Positions 11,046 to 24,244 of a stretch of 64,000 nucleotides of DNA are shown here, in pieces. The notes under the pieces are model-generated. The model was not told the origin of the DNA. It was given only the letters and a program-made list of their open reading frames with translations, and made no database searches. The first letter of the stretch is position 1; each line of letters begins with the position of its first letter. The translations under genes were made by a program, and so were the position numbers. The DNA is from Chlorocebus sabaeus (lineage: Eukaryota; Chordata; Mammalia; Primates; Cercopithecidae). The stretch covers positions 88,314,923 through 88,378,922 of the forward strand of contig NC_132910.1 in the NCBI RefSeq assembly GCF_047675955.1, in the 5' to 3' direction.

Positions 11046-12879
11046 TACAATGCTATATTCATTTTGAAGCTTTAAGATATATTTTAAATTGATAAATCTG
11101 TTTCAATTTGCCCTCTGGAGTCTGCCACTGTGTTTTTTTAAGTGTGTTCGTTTTATTTTGTTGTTGTTGTTGTTTTAACTCTAGGTTCCTCTTGCTGCTT
11201 ATGGACAACAATCCTGATGTCAGAGTTCCTAACAGCTTGTTATTTTGATAACTATACAGAATAAGTTTCTCTCTAATATAATAATTTTTTCTTATATTCA
11301 TTTTTTTTTCAATATAATCTTACCTCATATACACTTTTTACTAAGGACATTTTTAAAAAGTAGTGGGAGCAAGGACAATTGTTGGAAACAAACATTCTAC
11401 TCCTTGTCAGATGCTTGCCCTTCCTAAGAAAGCTTAGTAAGATCCATGATTAGTAAAACACCTCAAGGGAATAAGAAAATAAAATAGTTATTTTCCCAAA
11501 GATCTTAGGATTAGAGAAGCTGGGCATATTTCCAGCTTTCTCCACTTATCTCTTTTGGCTCCACTGCAGCAAAATATCTTCCCTTAAACACAACCATGCC
11601 TGAAGGAGAAAAGTTAGTTAACCCTTTGATCTTCATATCTTTGAACCAATTTAGCATACTCTGGAATCAGGGATAACTCTGGTAATAGTCAAACTGCTTT
11701 GACATGTTAGCCAAACATTTACCCACAGAATCTCTCTCACTGGCCAGGGATCATTCACATTATTCAGAGACATTTTGGCAAAAAGTCTTATTATACAACA
11801 TGTTAGCACTGAAAATTCTATGTGTCACCTAAATTCTTCTGTCTCTATACTCACAAGGAATATTGTCCAAGTGTGAAATCCATTCTAAAATTCTGTACTC
11901 TGAAAACAAATTTTAAAAAGAAATATATATATACACACACGTGTGTGTGTGCATGTGTGTGTGTGTTTCACTAGTCTTCAGTCTGCCTGTTTGGGTCAAA
12001 GAAATCCTCAGCCCTTGTAAATTTTAGGTATCACAAACTTCCACTTCAGAGAGAATGGGGTTGAATCAGTCTTCTGACCCATTAACATTTCTAACACTAA
12101 CACCTCATGTACTTATGTCTGAAAACAAGGATCTACACTTTTAGCTCCTGTTTTGCTTATCCACTAGATTCCTTATTGAGTGCTTATTGCTTTCAGCCTG
12201 TTGGAAACTCAGGCATCTCTACTTCTTTTGTTAAAACTAATGGAATTCCAGAATCGAATAGGGAAATATCCACTTCACCATTTCGAACTGTATATTTTTA
12301 AAATGCAGTCTGCTAAGCTATCCCAAATAGAAATAATAGTCATATTCTATTGAAAATCCATCCTCACTAGTAAATATTTACAAGATCTTTGCTTAAACAG
12401 CCTGAGTAAATTCCTAGCATTCTAGTATCATTTCCTTTTCCAAGTTTTGTTGTCGTGTTGTTCTTAATTCCCCCAAATCAATCTAATATTTAGGTTTTAA
12501 GTCTTTGTGCTAGTCCATATTCTGACCCCAACCTTTGAGAAAGATGGAAAGATTGATGGAAAGATGTCCACAGAGAAATATAAGTGATATAATTTTCTTA
12601 CATGGAAGCTACCAAAACAACCATATAAATTGGGAACAATACAACATCTTCCCACATGAAGTTTCAGGCTTTACTACAAGTCCCCGGTTCCCTGTGAGGA
12701 CTGATTATTTCTGCAGAAAATTCTTCTGGCCATAAGAAATGTGCCTTGCTATTCTGAAAATAAATTTATTCCTGTGACTCTTCAAAAATCTTTACTACTA
12801 ACATGATATAAATAGCTAATAAAAATAATCTCAGTGCATTTAAAATTTTTCTTTGAGATTGAATGAATTTGTATTATTA
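11046..12879. other. unassigned DNA with one microsatellite
   Basis: No gene or named repeat recognised apart from the TA/CA/TG tract at 11921-11967. Frames at 11059-11301, 11245-11427, 12107-12301 and 12535-12735 are short and featureless. Confidence 0.4.
11921..11967. repeat. compound (TA)n(CA)n(TG)n microsatellite
   Basis: AT run, then ACACAC, then GTGTGT with one GCAT break. The CA and GT halves are mutually complementary, so the tract is also hairpin-prone. Confidence 0.9.
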
Positions 12880-13010
12880 GTCTCCTAGGCTGTCCAAGGG
12901 TCTATGTTTGTTTAAGATAAGTAATTTGCCTAAAAATTTACAGGTAAGATCAAATCCAGATTTATAAGTCAGTTTCTATCTTTACACATGCTGCCATTCT
13001 GCCTGTATAT
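12880..13010 (-). repeat. MIR-like SINE fragment
   Basis: Antisense MIR core wording: 'aagtaatttgcctaaaaatttacag...agatcaaatccagatttataagtcagtttc' resembles 'aagtaacttgcccaaggtcacacagc...ggattcgaacccaggtctgtctgact'. Strongly diverged. Confidence 0.5.
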
Positions 13011-14689
13011 TGTCCTTGACTCCTACAGAACTGCATTTACCTCATTAAGCTTTGAAATTTCACCTCAAATTATATTGATAGAGGTACAGAAGTAGGTACA
13101 GAGCTTCCTGTTCATCTATTAAAAGGTCACGAAAGAAATTACTTTAATATATCAGTATTTAGAATTCTTATTTCTCCTTCAGACACAATACTTCCTCATG
13201 GACACAGTAGATTGTGTAAGTAGATAAATTTTCTTATTTTGTTTTGGCTTCAGGAGATTCAGAGTGAAATTCAAGAATGCACTTAATACTGGATATAGAA
13301 TTCTGGCCTCATTCTAATAACATTTTCCTTGGAGTTGCCAATTTATAATTTTTATTTTACAGTATTTTATAAGAACAAAAATCAATAACTAATATATAAT
13401 TGATAATAATGTAATTAATAATATCTAATATTATTATGTTTTACATGAATTATCTTATTTAACTCTCATTTTTTAAATGAGGTATTAACCATTTTTTTTC
13501 CTAGTCAGTGGAACTGAAGATACTCAACCTTCTTTAAGACTGTGACTTGGAAGCTCTGTATAACTTCTGCTAGCATCCTGCTGGAATCAATGTAGCTCTG
13601 CAAAGATAAGCTAGGGATATAGATTATAGATAAGTAGCTTTCTATGTGTATGGCTAAAAATAAGGAGGAGAAATCAAACTTCAAGGGATAGCAGACTCTA
13701 TCAGCACTTCTTAGGACAAAATTGAGAGGAAGGAACAGAGCATCTAAGTTGCTGTTTGTTTAAACATGAGGCAATTTGGCCTGAATTATCTAACTAGATA
13801 ATTTAGATTGCTTATATGCACTGATAAGTTATCTATTTTTCTCAAATTTTTCCATATATAAAGATTAAATTATGCTTTATCAATCTTTATATAAGGCTAT
13901 GCTATGGCAAAAAAGGACTGAAAATTGCTTAGACATAATACGATTTATTTGGAGAATATTCTACACTTAACTAAAAATGACCTCATCACCAACCATGCCC
14001 TTTGACAGTGATTTTAGCTTCCTTTCCCATCAAAACATACATAGTTGCTATTTATTGATTGATACTGAATAGTATTTATTACTTCCTGTTTTAGTGGGGA
14101 GATAAACACTTTGGATTTTACTGGATTGGCTATCCTAGCCCATAGCACATAATTTAGTTTTTATTCATCTAGTAATAAATTTGGTGAATAATTTGTGTCA
14201 TGAAAATGTTTTCAATAAATACATTGAAATTAATCTGTATTAATCTCAGTAGTTGAGTAATTCTGAAATATCTTACAACTATAGTTCACTAACTATTAAA
14301 ATTTAAAATCACTCTGTATTGATATGATTTTTTTTGTAATATTATCCCAATCAACCAAATATTTATTAGGTACTAGGGTATTGTCTTTTTTATGTGTCTA
14401 AGATTAATTTCTAAATAAATATAAAAACAGCAGGAACCATGACCTCCTCCCACAAGATACCTAGAAACTGAAGCTTCCTGGAAGATACAAACATGATTTG
14501 ATGCATTTGTCCATGTTGGGGATGGGGATAAGGCAATTTATAAAGGGAAAAAATATTTATCACTTAGCAAGTCCCTATAACTGAAAGTCTGAAGTCTTAT
14601 AATTGATCTAAATCAATTTTCTGTTTATAAATAAGTAAATAGAACTTTAAGAAGATTAACTTACATCATTTCAAACATGTATTAATTAA
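13011..14689. other. unassigned AT-rich DNA
   Basis: A weak antisense MIR-like phrase occurs near 13430-13520 ('acatgaattatcttatttaactctcat...aaatgagg'). Otherwise nothing recognised. Confidence 0.35.
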
Positions 14690-15010
14690 TTAAGAATACA
14701 TCTATATATTTAACAATATGTATTGAGCTCCTATATGTCAGAACTTGCAGTAGGCATTGGAGATAGTGTAGTAATTAAAGTAGGTAAAGTCTTTGTTTTC
14801 ATGGAGTGTAGTCTAGTGAGAAGAGTGAAACTAATCAATTAAATGCACATGGATATAATTAATGGTATTATTAGTACTATGGAGAAAATGAACAGAGAGT
14901 TACTACAATATGTAAGTAGATGATCTCATCAAGACTGTAGGATCAAGCAAAGCTACTATGAGAAAGTAGCCTATTATCTGATATATGAAGGAGGAACAGA
15001 TATTAGCTAC
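14690..15010 (+). repeat. ancient interspersed repeat ('attgagctcctatatgtcag' type)
   Basis: Follows the widespread wording 'ttgagcacctactatgtgccaggcac...ggagatacagtagtgaac...catggagcttacattctagtg...gctatggagaaa'. I recognise it as an ancient mammalian repeat but cannot name the family with confidence. Confidence 0.4.
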
Positions 15011-15115
15011 TTATTATTGACTCTATGGTGCACGTTTTTTGTCATTTTTTAACATTTTAAATTCAATAAACAACAATCAATGAAGCATCCTTAATTGGTA
15101 ACAAGCCTGTCTGCC

Positions 15116-15163
15116 TGCTTTCTTTCCTTCTTTCCTGCCTTCCTTCCTTCCTTCCTCCTTTCC
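15116..15163. repeat. (CTTT/CCTT)n pyrimidine microsatellite
   Basis: Almost pure pyrimidine tract of CTTT and CCTT units with one TGC break. Could form triplex DNA. Confidence 0.9.
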
Positions 15164-15230
15164 ATGCAGTACATCAAACATTATTGTAAAACTACAGTAA
15201 AATATTATTGCACATCTAATAAAATATATT

Positions 15231-15250
15231 AAAATAATAATAATAATAAT
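15231..15250. repeat. (TAA)n microsatellite
   Basis: About six TAA units immediately upstream of the L1 fragment that starts near 15250. Confidence 0.85.
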
Positions 15251-16700
15251 GATAGCAAATGCTGGCAAGGATACAGAGAAACATGATCAATAATAGGTTG
15301 CTGGTGGGACGGGAAGGTAAATGATACATCCACTCTGGAAAACGTCTTTCCAGTTTCTTATAAAGCTAAACATGTCTCAACCATATGACCCAGTCATTGT
15401 ACTCTCAGAAATCATAAACGTTCATAGTTCAAATGTTATTTGTACTATTCTAAAAATAGAGACATTTCAGATGTCCTTCAGTAGGTGAATGGTTAAACTC
15501 TGATACAACTATACAACGAAATACTACTCAACAATAAAATGGAACAAACTATTGAAACACACAGGAATTTGAATGAATCTCAAGGGATTCAAAGTGAGTT
15601 AAAAAAAAAAAAAAAAAAAAAAAAGCCAGCCTCATAAGGTAACGTACTGAGCACATGTAGTAACCAGATTTTAGTTTCTAACACCACTCTCCAAAAAGAG
15701 GAAAATCCTTAGATAAATGGCTAATTCTAGGACTGAGGAAGTAAATATATAAGGTGAGCCTGGAGCATCTTGTTTGGACAGAAAATGAGGACGCCTCAAC
15801 AACAAAAACAAACAATTCCACATTCACTTGAAAGTGACACAAGAGCTAACCAAAGAGCCACCAGGGGACAAAGCTGGAAGAATTGGAGCAACAAAATAAA
15901 ATAGGATTGAATTATAACAAAAATATAAAATAAGTATTCACAAATTTATGCTGATATAAAGTGACAAAATTAATGAATAAATGGAGGAGAAGAAGGAAAC
16001 CATTTGGTCAGAAGAATTCCAAATAATTTATGTAGGCACTCCACCTTCAAGGAGGTAAAGCATAGCTCCACACTTCTTAGATATGGACTACTCATGGTGG
16101 CTTCCTTCCGAAGAGTACAATTTCAAAAAGGAAACAAAAAACTTCATAGTGGAAAAATCTGACAAACATTATCTCAGCTAGAAGATCAAAGAAATAGCAA
16201 CAGTGTCATATTCATAGCATATCTCTTGACAAGATGTGATAAAACTAAAAATGACGCTTTACCTTTGTGGTCTTTCTCCCCAAAACTGGTAATCTCAGTC
16301 TAATCGTGGGGAAAACATCAGACAATCCAGTTGAGAGACATTCTTCACAATATCCAACGATACCTTCAAGACCATCAAAACAAATACATCTTGAGACTAT
16401 CATAGCCAAGACAAACCTAAGGAGACTTGACAACTAAATATAATATATTATGGTATTCTAGATGGGATCCTGGAAAAGAAAAAAAATTATGCAAATACTA
16501 AGATAATATGAATAAAACATCTAATTTAATGCTAATGTATCAATATTTCTTTCATTCATTACAGCAATTGTGCCATACTAATATAAGATGCTAACTATCA
16601 GGAAACTGAATATATTGGAACTCTCTGATTCATTTTCATGGTTTTCCTGTATATGTAAAACTGTCCTAAAAAGTAAAAAGACTGTCACCGAAGAAAGAAA
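15251..16700 (+). mobile_element. old L1 3' end: ORF2 tail plus long 3' UTR
   Basis: 15251-15600 is ORF2 C-terminal wording ('gcaaatgctggcaaggatacagagaaac', 'accatatgacccagtcattgtactctcag', 'agatgtccttcagtaggtgaatgg'). A 24-base A run follows at 15601-15624. 15625-16700 matches the long L1M-type 3' UTR ('gagccaccaggggacaaa', 'cagtctaatcgtggggaaaacatcagac', 'actgtcctaaaaagtaaaaag'). The internal A run could be an expanded genomic tract or a later insertion scar; the 62-codon frame at 16245-16433 is incidental. Confidence 0.7.
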
Positions 16701-16719
16701 AAAAGAGAAAAAAATTAAA

Positions 16720-17150
16720 GAGTTTACACAAATTCCATTTATATAAAATTATTTAAAAAATGACAATATCATAGAGATAGAGAACAATTTGTTGTTACCT
16801 GGAATTATGAAGGAAGGAGGAAGAAAGGTGGCTTTAGCTATAAAAGGGTTCACAAAGGATCCTTATGATGGAATTTTTCTGTATGTTTGCTGTGATGATA
16901 ATCACACAACCCTACAAATATGATCAAATTGTATAGGAGTAAATACACACACATAAATTAATTCAAATAAAACATAAAAGCTAAATAATAGTAGATTATA
17001 TCAATGCTAATTTTTGGTTATTATAAAGTGCTATAATCATTCACAATTTTAACACTGGAGGGAGCTGAGTGAAGGGTTGACTAGATATATCCATATTATT
17101 TGTTACAAATTCATAGGTATCTACAATTCTATCACAATAAAAAATTAACT
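16720..17150 (+). mobile_element. second old L1 3' UTR fragment
   Basis: Wording 'attccatttatataaaatt...catagagatagagaac...ttgttacctggaattatg...gatgataatcacacaacc' is typical of another L1M 3' UTR, closing with 'tctatcacaataaaaa'. It abuts the preceding L1 end in the same orientation. Confidence 0.55.
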
Positions 17151-20100
17151 AAAACATTATTGTATTTGCAATCACAGTGATTTAATGCTGTACAGTAGTT
17201 GAAGTGGGGTAGGTATGTGTGGTTGTGAAGATCTTCACAGACAGGAAGAATATCACATGCAAAAGATGTGACATACAAGAGATTATGTAGTATTCACTGC
17301 ACAAACATAGCAAACAGCCCATAAGGCTTGAGCTTCAGAGACTAAAAAAATAGTGGTTCAATATGAAGGTGGTAAGGATAGACACTGACCACATCCTGTG
17401 GAACCTCTGAGGACACATCACAGGTTTAGTTCTTAATTTTAAGTATCTTTGTAAGCCAGAAATTGGGAGCAGTTGATAAACATCAGTTCTTTAGTAGATG
17501 CAACCAAGGATTCATTGATATTTTCGAAATGCCTGTGCTACTTAGAAATTCCTGTTGTAAGATGAATTGCATGCACTCCTTGGATAGATTTGCCTAGATT
17601 TACATCACAGGTCTATCTCTTTAATGGATATTTGACCTTGATCCAATTGGTTAACACTTTAAATCTCACCTTCGCATTTTATATTTAGACAGACTTGCCT
17701 ACCAAACTCTCAGTATGTGGCAAGGATTAAAAAAAAAATTCCATGTTTATAGTTTAGCATAATATTTGGTACTCATTAAGCTTCATACAGCTTTGTCATT
17801 GATTTCTGTTTTATACAGACTCTAAAAAAATTACACAACTAATATAGATTAATTAGGTAAAATATCAGAAAGTAGAGATGAAATAAAATTTAAAATACCA
17901 GGTACAGCACCCTGCATCCATAATCACTGTTAAATTCTATGTTCCAGTTAAACCCAATTATGAGAAAAGAGGCTAGTGAGGGAACAACTGAATCTGCCAC
18001 ATCAATCTTCCTCATGAAATATAAAGGCCCAGGATAACACTTTTCCACTGCTGTATACCCAAAACAACGAAGAGCATGATAAATATTGGCTAAAGAGATG
18101 GATAAATTAAATTTGATACATCATGGCCTCCATTTACCAAATAAAGTAGTCGGCAAAGTTATCAACAAAAGTGATTAAGAGTCAAAGAGAAAGACATAGG
18201 GTTTGAGGAAAGTGGTGAATCTTTAATATATAGTTACAGAGATTAAATGCATAAAATATACATTAAAAGGATTAATGCTGAAAAAAATGTTGAAGTTTCA
18301 ACAGAAAGTGAAGACCATACAGGTGAAGTACCACAGAGTAAAATTTTTCTGTAACTTTCTCTCTAGTTATAACCTAGGATTAAAAGAAGAGAAGAGAAAA
18401 GCATAGCCACATTGAGCTTGTTGTAAGAGTTGGCCAATCAGGGATGGTGAGAGGAAAAGGACAGATATGCAGGAGTTGATTAAGGAGTGGATTTCACATA
18501 GAAATAGAGCAGAGAGTTGGGGTAGAATAGATTGCATGGTTGAAAAAAATTGGAATCATTGATAATATTGATGTATATAAAGAGTCATTACAATAGGATG
18601 AAGGTAGTGAAAGAATAAAAAGTTAGAATGCTATCATTAGAAAATCGTATATTCAAATTGTTCTATACATCATCTTTCAGCAGAACAATGGTCAGGTTAA
18701 GGTCAAAATTAGATGCACTTTGTTCACTTTATTATCTTCACATCTTATCAGTTTGTTTGTCCTGTTTCACATATTATTAAATGAACTATTTGTGTCTAGG
18801 CCAAATTGTAAATATAGAAATAGTTGGGATGGACACAATAATCCTCTTATACATTTTCAATGTTTATTTTATCATTTGAAATGTTGACTGAATGCTCCAT
18901 AATATATAAAAGTGTGTGTATAGTACTATTTCGTCAAATGTATAAAAATATAAATATAAATATATTGGGAGTACAAACCATGAAATCTTTAAGTATTGAC
19001 TGCATGGTAAGAAGAGATTTGAGATTACTATTCAAAAGGAGGAAAATACTGATGTCAGTAGGTAATAATCAGAAATTAATAAGATAATATATATACTAAA
19101 GAAGAATGAAGTTGGAGATATAGAATAGTTTTCGGAAATTAACATCGATTTCCAAGTTATTCTTACATAATTATTCAGGGAACATCTAAGATTTATTTAA
19201 TTAACAGAGAACATAATTTTTTTAAATGTTTAAAAGGCAAAAAGCAAGCCTGAGCAATATATTAAATGAAACAAAAACAAGAAAATAAACAACAAAAAAA
19301 CAAGTAAAAAACAATCCTTGGGGAAATCATTTACTCTCTCTGAATCTCAATTTCTTCATGTGTAAGTGAAAATAATTGGTTTCTATTTCTAGTCAGAATA
19401 CATTTTTTCCAAAAATGTTTTGAAACAACATAGGAAATAAGTTTAATAAAATGATTCTATTTTAACTTGAGGATAATTTGAGTGAAGGGAAGAAGAATGA
19501 AAAAATATTAGATGAAGCCGGGAAAAATAATCTTCCTTATCTGTAGGAATATTAACATCAATTTTTTGAAATGTGAAATTATTTATTAGTCACATGGCAT
19601 AGAGGTACAAAAAAAATGTGTTTTCTATGGAACGTGTGAAAAAGAAAAGGGACATGAGGCCTCGATAGGTAAAGAATTGATGTTCCCTAAATGAACCCTG
19701 TATGACTGAAGCTGACATTAATGCAAGAAAAAACTGAAGGTCTTGGGAAGATGCCTTTGGTACTCCTTACTCTCATACACAAAAATGTCACAATTCTTTA
19801 AAACCAAATAAAGGTCACTGATATAGTAACTCACCTGCCGAGGAAAGGAATCAAATGTGCAATACAGCAATAGTGCCAACAGGAGAAAGATTCAGATCGA
19901 ATGGCCAGATAAGCCACTAGTTTTAACCTAAAGAAGTTTGCTATAAGAGATTGAGTTCAGTCTTCTATGTTTAGCAAAGTTGATCAAAGGAATAAACCAC
20001 TTCTAAACATACAATCATTGACTATTGTACATAACTCATATAAAAAGAGAAAGACGTTTCAAGTGGCTAAAATCTTTTTCCAGTGTTCAATCTCATGTAT

Positions 20101-23008
20101 GAGACATTACTTTTTTTCAATGGCTTTAATTCTTTGTTTTATTTGTGGAAGTTTAATTTTCTTTTTATATAGATTTTTAAAGCAATGTATGAATAAGGCA
20201 GTGTGTGGCAAACAGGCAAAATTATTTAAATTATGTCCCCTTCTCCGGGGTGTCTTTGGAAATGGTGATTGTAGAAAAAAATCTGCATAATAATATTTAT
20301 GAGCATTTTGGGTATCATTTACATTAATAAATAAATAGAGTTGAAAAAAGGAAAGGTCTTAGGATGCCAACATGTATTTAAAGGTGTGACAGTTGTAAAA
20401 CTTTATGGGTTAATATCTGAGGATAACATTTTATGTTTTCTGTTATTTGTCACTCTTTTTTCAGATTTTGACTTGCAATAATGATTTTGCCCAGCTAAAT
20501 ACTACATTAGTTTCAGAATCATTTATTTACTATTACTTTAGGTATATGATATATGGCTATAATATCTACTTATTTAAAAGAAGTACCTTCATTATCAATG
20601 TGCACATCTACAGCATATTTCTAAAGTGCCTCTTCTTGTTTAATTGTGAACTTGTAGTTATAATCTAATTATCAACTTCATTTGAATAAACTAAATTCTG
20701 TAAGTGTTCTCAATTATTTTACTCAATTTTTTTCTTTTTCCTAATTATATATTTAAAAATAGGACTACTGATGTATCAGAGTAGCTATTCAAATGTAGCC
20801 AGCAGATATCTCTCTTAGACTCATCCAATCAATAGGATGTGCTCCTCTCTTTGGGCTACTACAGTTATAAAGTTACTTGTCAGGTACCTGTTCCTCAAGG
20901 TACTTTCAGTACAATTTAAGCAGACTACTAAATGTTCAGATGATCTAATTCCAAAGCAAGAGGAAAAAAGTTGTTTGTTTGTATGTTTTTGTATTTAGAG
21001 ATAAAACTGCTTGGTTCAAGAAGAAAATTATGAGACATCATGAGGCTGAATGTTTAAAATTAATGTTGCTTAAGGCACAATAATCTTAAAATTGACATTT
21101 GGGGAGAAATGAACATTAGGTCTATCAAGGAAGTATATAATAAATGCCAACAATATATGTAGCACTGTACTGTATTTGCATATATACGTTTAGTATATTT
21201 CTAATTTATGAAATTCTGATTTATTGAAGAATTTTAAAATGTAAAGACTGAAATTATATATTTAATCAGTTATGTGTATGTATGACATAAGTTAGAATTT
21301 AAAGGCACCCAAATGATGGTCAATTTTTCCCCTTTATATATGTCTCTACCACTTCATGTAGGCAAAGTGATTTACCCCACATGCTCTCTTTGCACTTATA
21401 CCATGTCATGAATTGTGATACAACTCAACAAATGATAATTACTATTCATAAAATTATTGAAACTATAAAGCTCAGTTTGCAAATTTTATAACCTTCTTAT
21501 ACATCATTTTCTTTAAGGTTTATTCACTCTTGTTTTTAGTCACTGGCTATATATCCCTTGAACAAGCTTTTGTACACATGATCTTAACATCTGACAGCTA
21601 AATATGCATGCACATTTCCAAAAATGGAAAATAGCAATTTTTCTTGATATAAACACTATAGTTATCTTAAAATTGACCCTGATATTTATATTTGAGTTGG
21701 ATTGTTCTATTTGTTGGCTTTAGTAGCCATTTTTAATCATTTGCCCAAACTTAGCTTATTGTCGTCTATTACTCCTGTGTTTTTTAGTAAAATTTCATAT
21801 TAATGTTACAGCTAAAATTTGTTCATTAAACTTTGTCATTTCATATTCAAATTATTTATAAACACACTTATGACACTTTATAAATCACACAGGTAATCTA
21901 TACTTATGGAAAATATTAAAGCACCGTTTGCCTTTTCTCCCATTGCTATCTGCCATTTCCCCAGTTCCTTCATGCACAGCAAACCTCAGAGATCAGTTTT
22001 TATTAAGATATTAGATAAATTGAAACATATGCAATCTTCTGTTTGATATAAATAATAGAATACCACATCGTGGAAAACCAAAATTAACAATCACACCAAT
22101 TTGGTTAAGTCTAAATCTTTACCTACTCTGTGCACACAGATTAGCGTCTGGACATGACCGGGATGAAACATACAATCATGCTCATGAGTCTCACCTCACC
22201 ACACTCAAGTGAGCCCTTCATTATCCCTGGCAAACTTACAACTTTTCCTAAGCTACTCACTTTCCTAACCCCAAGGGTGATTATTTCATTCGTCTTTCTG
22301 CTCTTTACATCTTCAAAACCTCCTTCACTCAGCTAATCATTTCACTTCCTGTTTCACTGATAAGACAAAAACAATCAGAAGAGAATATCAGCAACCTTTA
22401 ATAACCACATCTATTCCTGTCACATATACTCTGCCTTCATTCCCATTATTCTGCACTCTTAGTAATGACCAACTGCTCATTCTTATACTCGATGACATTC
22501 TCTCTTGTTTTGTCTACTCATGGGCTAAACTTGGGTAAGCCTCCTCCTTTTCCACTATATTGCTAATTGATTTCTGTCTATTAGATTATTCTCATGGTGT
22601 TATTTCTATTATTTAAAGCACAATTGTTTAAGTAAATAACATCTCTTGTTGCTATTTTCCTTTCCAACTATTAACATATTCATCTCCTTCATTTATAATG
22701 AAGCTATTTCTGCTGAAGTCCACCCTCCCCTTCTCTTCTGAGTCCAATTATATATGGTTAATATTTGTGATTGTTCAGTAGACATTAGAAAAAATCTACA
22801 ATCAAGATTATTTGTCAAATTAATTATGCTATTTAAGTAATAAATATCCTTGTTCATTATTTTTATTTGATATTTCTTCAGTAAAGAGCTAAAATAATAT
22901 TTGTTATAACTATCCTCATATTTTCTGTAAGTTTTGCTTCATGGTCTTTGATTCCATGTTCTTTTCTGCATAGTTATTCATGAATGATGTCCATAATTAT
23001 CTATCATA
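17151..23008. other. long repeat-poor, gene-free stretch
   Basis: Only weak MIR-like phrases are seen (about 17575-17800 and 19315-19380, plus orientation). No splice-supported exon, no conserved domain and no recognisable promoter were found. Frames such as 19967-20290 (107 codons) and 20447-20668 contain no recognisable motif. Confidence 0.4.
19315..19380 (+). repeat. MIR core-like fragment
   Basis: 'aaatcatttactctctctgaatctcaatttcttcatgtgtaa' follows the MIR pattern 'aagttacttaacctctctgtgcctcagtttcctcatctgtaa'. Confidence 0.5.
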
Positions 23009-23445
23009 TGGTATTAGTTTGCTAGGGCTACTATAACAAAGTACCACAAACTGGTTGGTTTAAATGATAGAATTTTACTTTTCCACAGTTTTGGAGGCTG
23101 AAAGTCCAAGATCAAGGTGTCAGCAGAATTAATGTACTCTGAGGCTTCTTTCTCTTCTCTCTTTGGCTTGTAGTTGCTAAGCAGCTAGGCAGTGAACTAC
23201 GAGCTAGAGAGAAGAGAAAGTCTCTGTGACTTCATGGGGTCTTTTCTCTGTGTGTGCCTGTGTCATCATCTCCTATTCTTATAAGGAAAACATTCGTTTT
23301 TGATTAGGACCCTCTGTAGAGACTTCATTTAAACTTAATTACCTATTTTAAGGTCCTACTGTCAAATAACAGTCACATTTTGAAATACTGTGGGTTAGAA
23401 CTAAAACATATGAATTTTGAGGGGACACAATTCCACCTCTATACA
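23009..23445 (-). mobile_element. MLT1-type LTR (ERVL-MaLR), antisense
   Basis: Antisense MLT1 wording from 'ggtattagtttgctagggctactataacaaagtaccacaaactgg' to 'catatgaattttgaggggacacaattccacc'. Inside it, 23148-23220 is replaced by a hairpin-forming inverted duplication not expected from the family. Confidence 0.8.
23148..23220. repeat. inverted repeat, about 26-bp arms, within the MLT1 LTR
   Basis: CTTTCTCTTCTCTCT (23148-23162) and its exact reverse complement (23206-23220) form the outer 15 bp; the inner part GCTTGTAGTT pairs with AACTACGAGC with one mismatch and a small bulge. The loop is about 19 bases. Looks like a template-switch product. Confidence 0.85.
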
Positions 23446-24244
23446 ACCCCTTTATAAACTTTCCCCTCTGCCTGCTTAGTTTAGTCATAAAATTCTCTTT
23501 GGGTGAATGTACTCTTTTCTGCCAAGTTGCTTTCTCCCTACTAGTAATCTAGCTTTTCACCCCCAGTCTCTCCTCTGCCAAAGCTTATTTGCTGTTATTT
23601 GCTCCTCTTGATGGTTCAGTGGGATAAAATTAAAGGCAATAACTTCCCACACTTTTCATATGGTCCACAGAAAACTTTTGGATTATTTGTCTGAACACTT
23701 TCAGAGAGTACAAGCTGATTCCAAAGCATCAGTAAGACTTTGTTGCAGAATTATCAAAGCGTTTAGTCAATCTGTCTCTTTTGTCCTGTACATTTCCAGA
23801 AGAACAGAAAACTCAAATCAAACCATTACTTCTAAAGAATCTTGAGGAAGTTCTACTCACTTTGCTTAAGTTTAGAGGTAACCCACCTCTCCTGGAAGGT
23901 AGGATGGAATTTTTAGAATTCCATTTACAGTCCACTTCCCTCTAAAATAAAGTTATTTTCATTAATCAGATCTCTGTCTCATCCATGTGTCCAACTTTTG
24001 CAACTCTTATTGCAGTGATAACAGTGATTGTGGGCATAGCTGTGGACAGAAAAAAAAAGATAGTAAATAAAACAAATTTTAGACATGTATGTAATATTTT
24101 ATTATTTAGGAAATAAACATAAATTAAATGTGATAAAATCTTAATGGACAGTAATCCTGGAGATGAAATATATATGTTTGTATCTCAGTATTTGTTCTTT
24201 ATTTTAAATTTTTCCCAACAAAAATAGAAATAAAATATCGTTAC
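23446..24244. other. unassigned DNA
   Basis: No gene or repeat recognised; a 61-codon frame (23660-23845) lacks any feature. Confidence 0.4.

Noticed and set aside
15116..15163. Regularly spaced repeats resembling an array
   Set aside because: Simple CTTT/CCTT microsatellite; no spacers, so not CRISPR-like, and the genome is mammalian.
19967..20290. 107-codon frame as a small gene
   Set aside because: AT-rich composition, no recognisable domain, no promoter or splice context; length is within chance for 64 kb of six-frame sequence.
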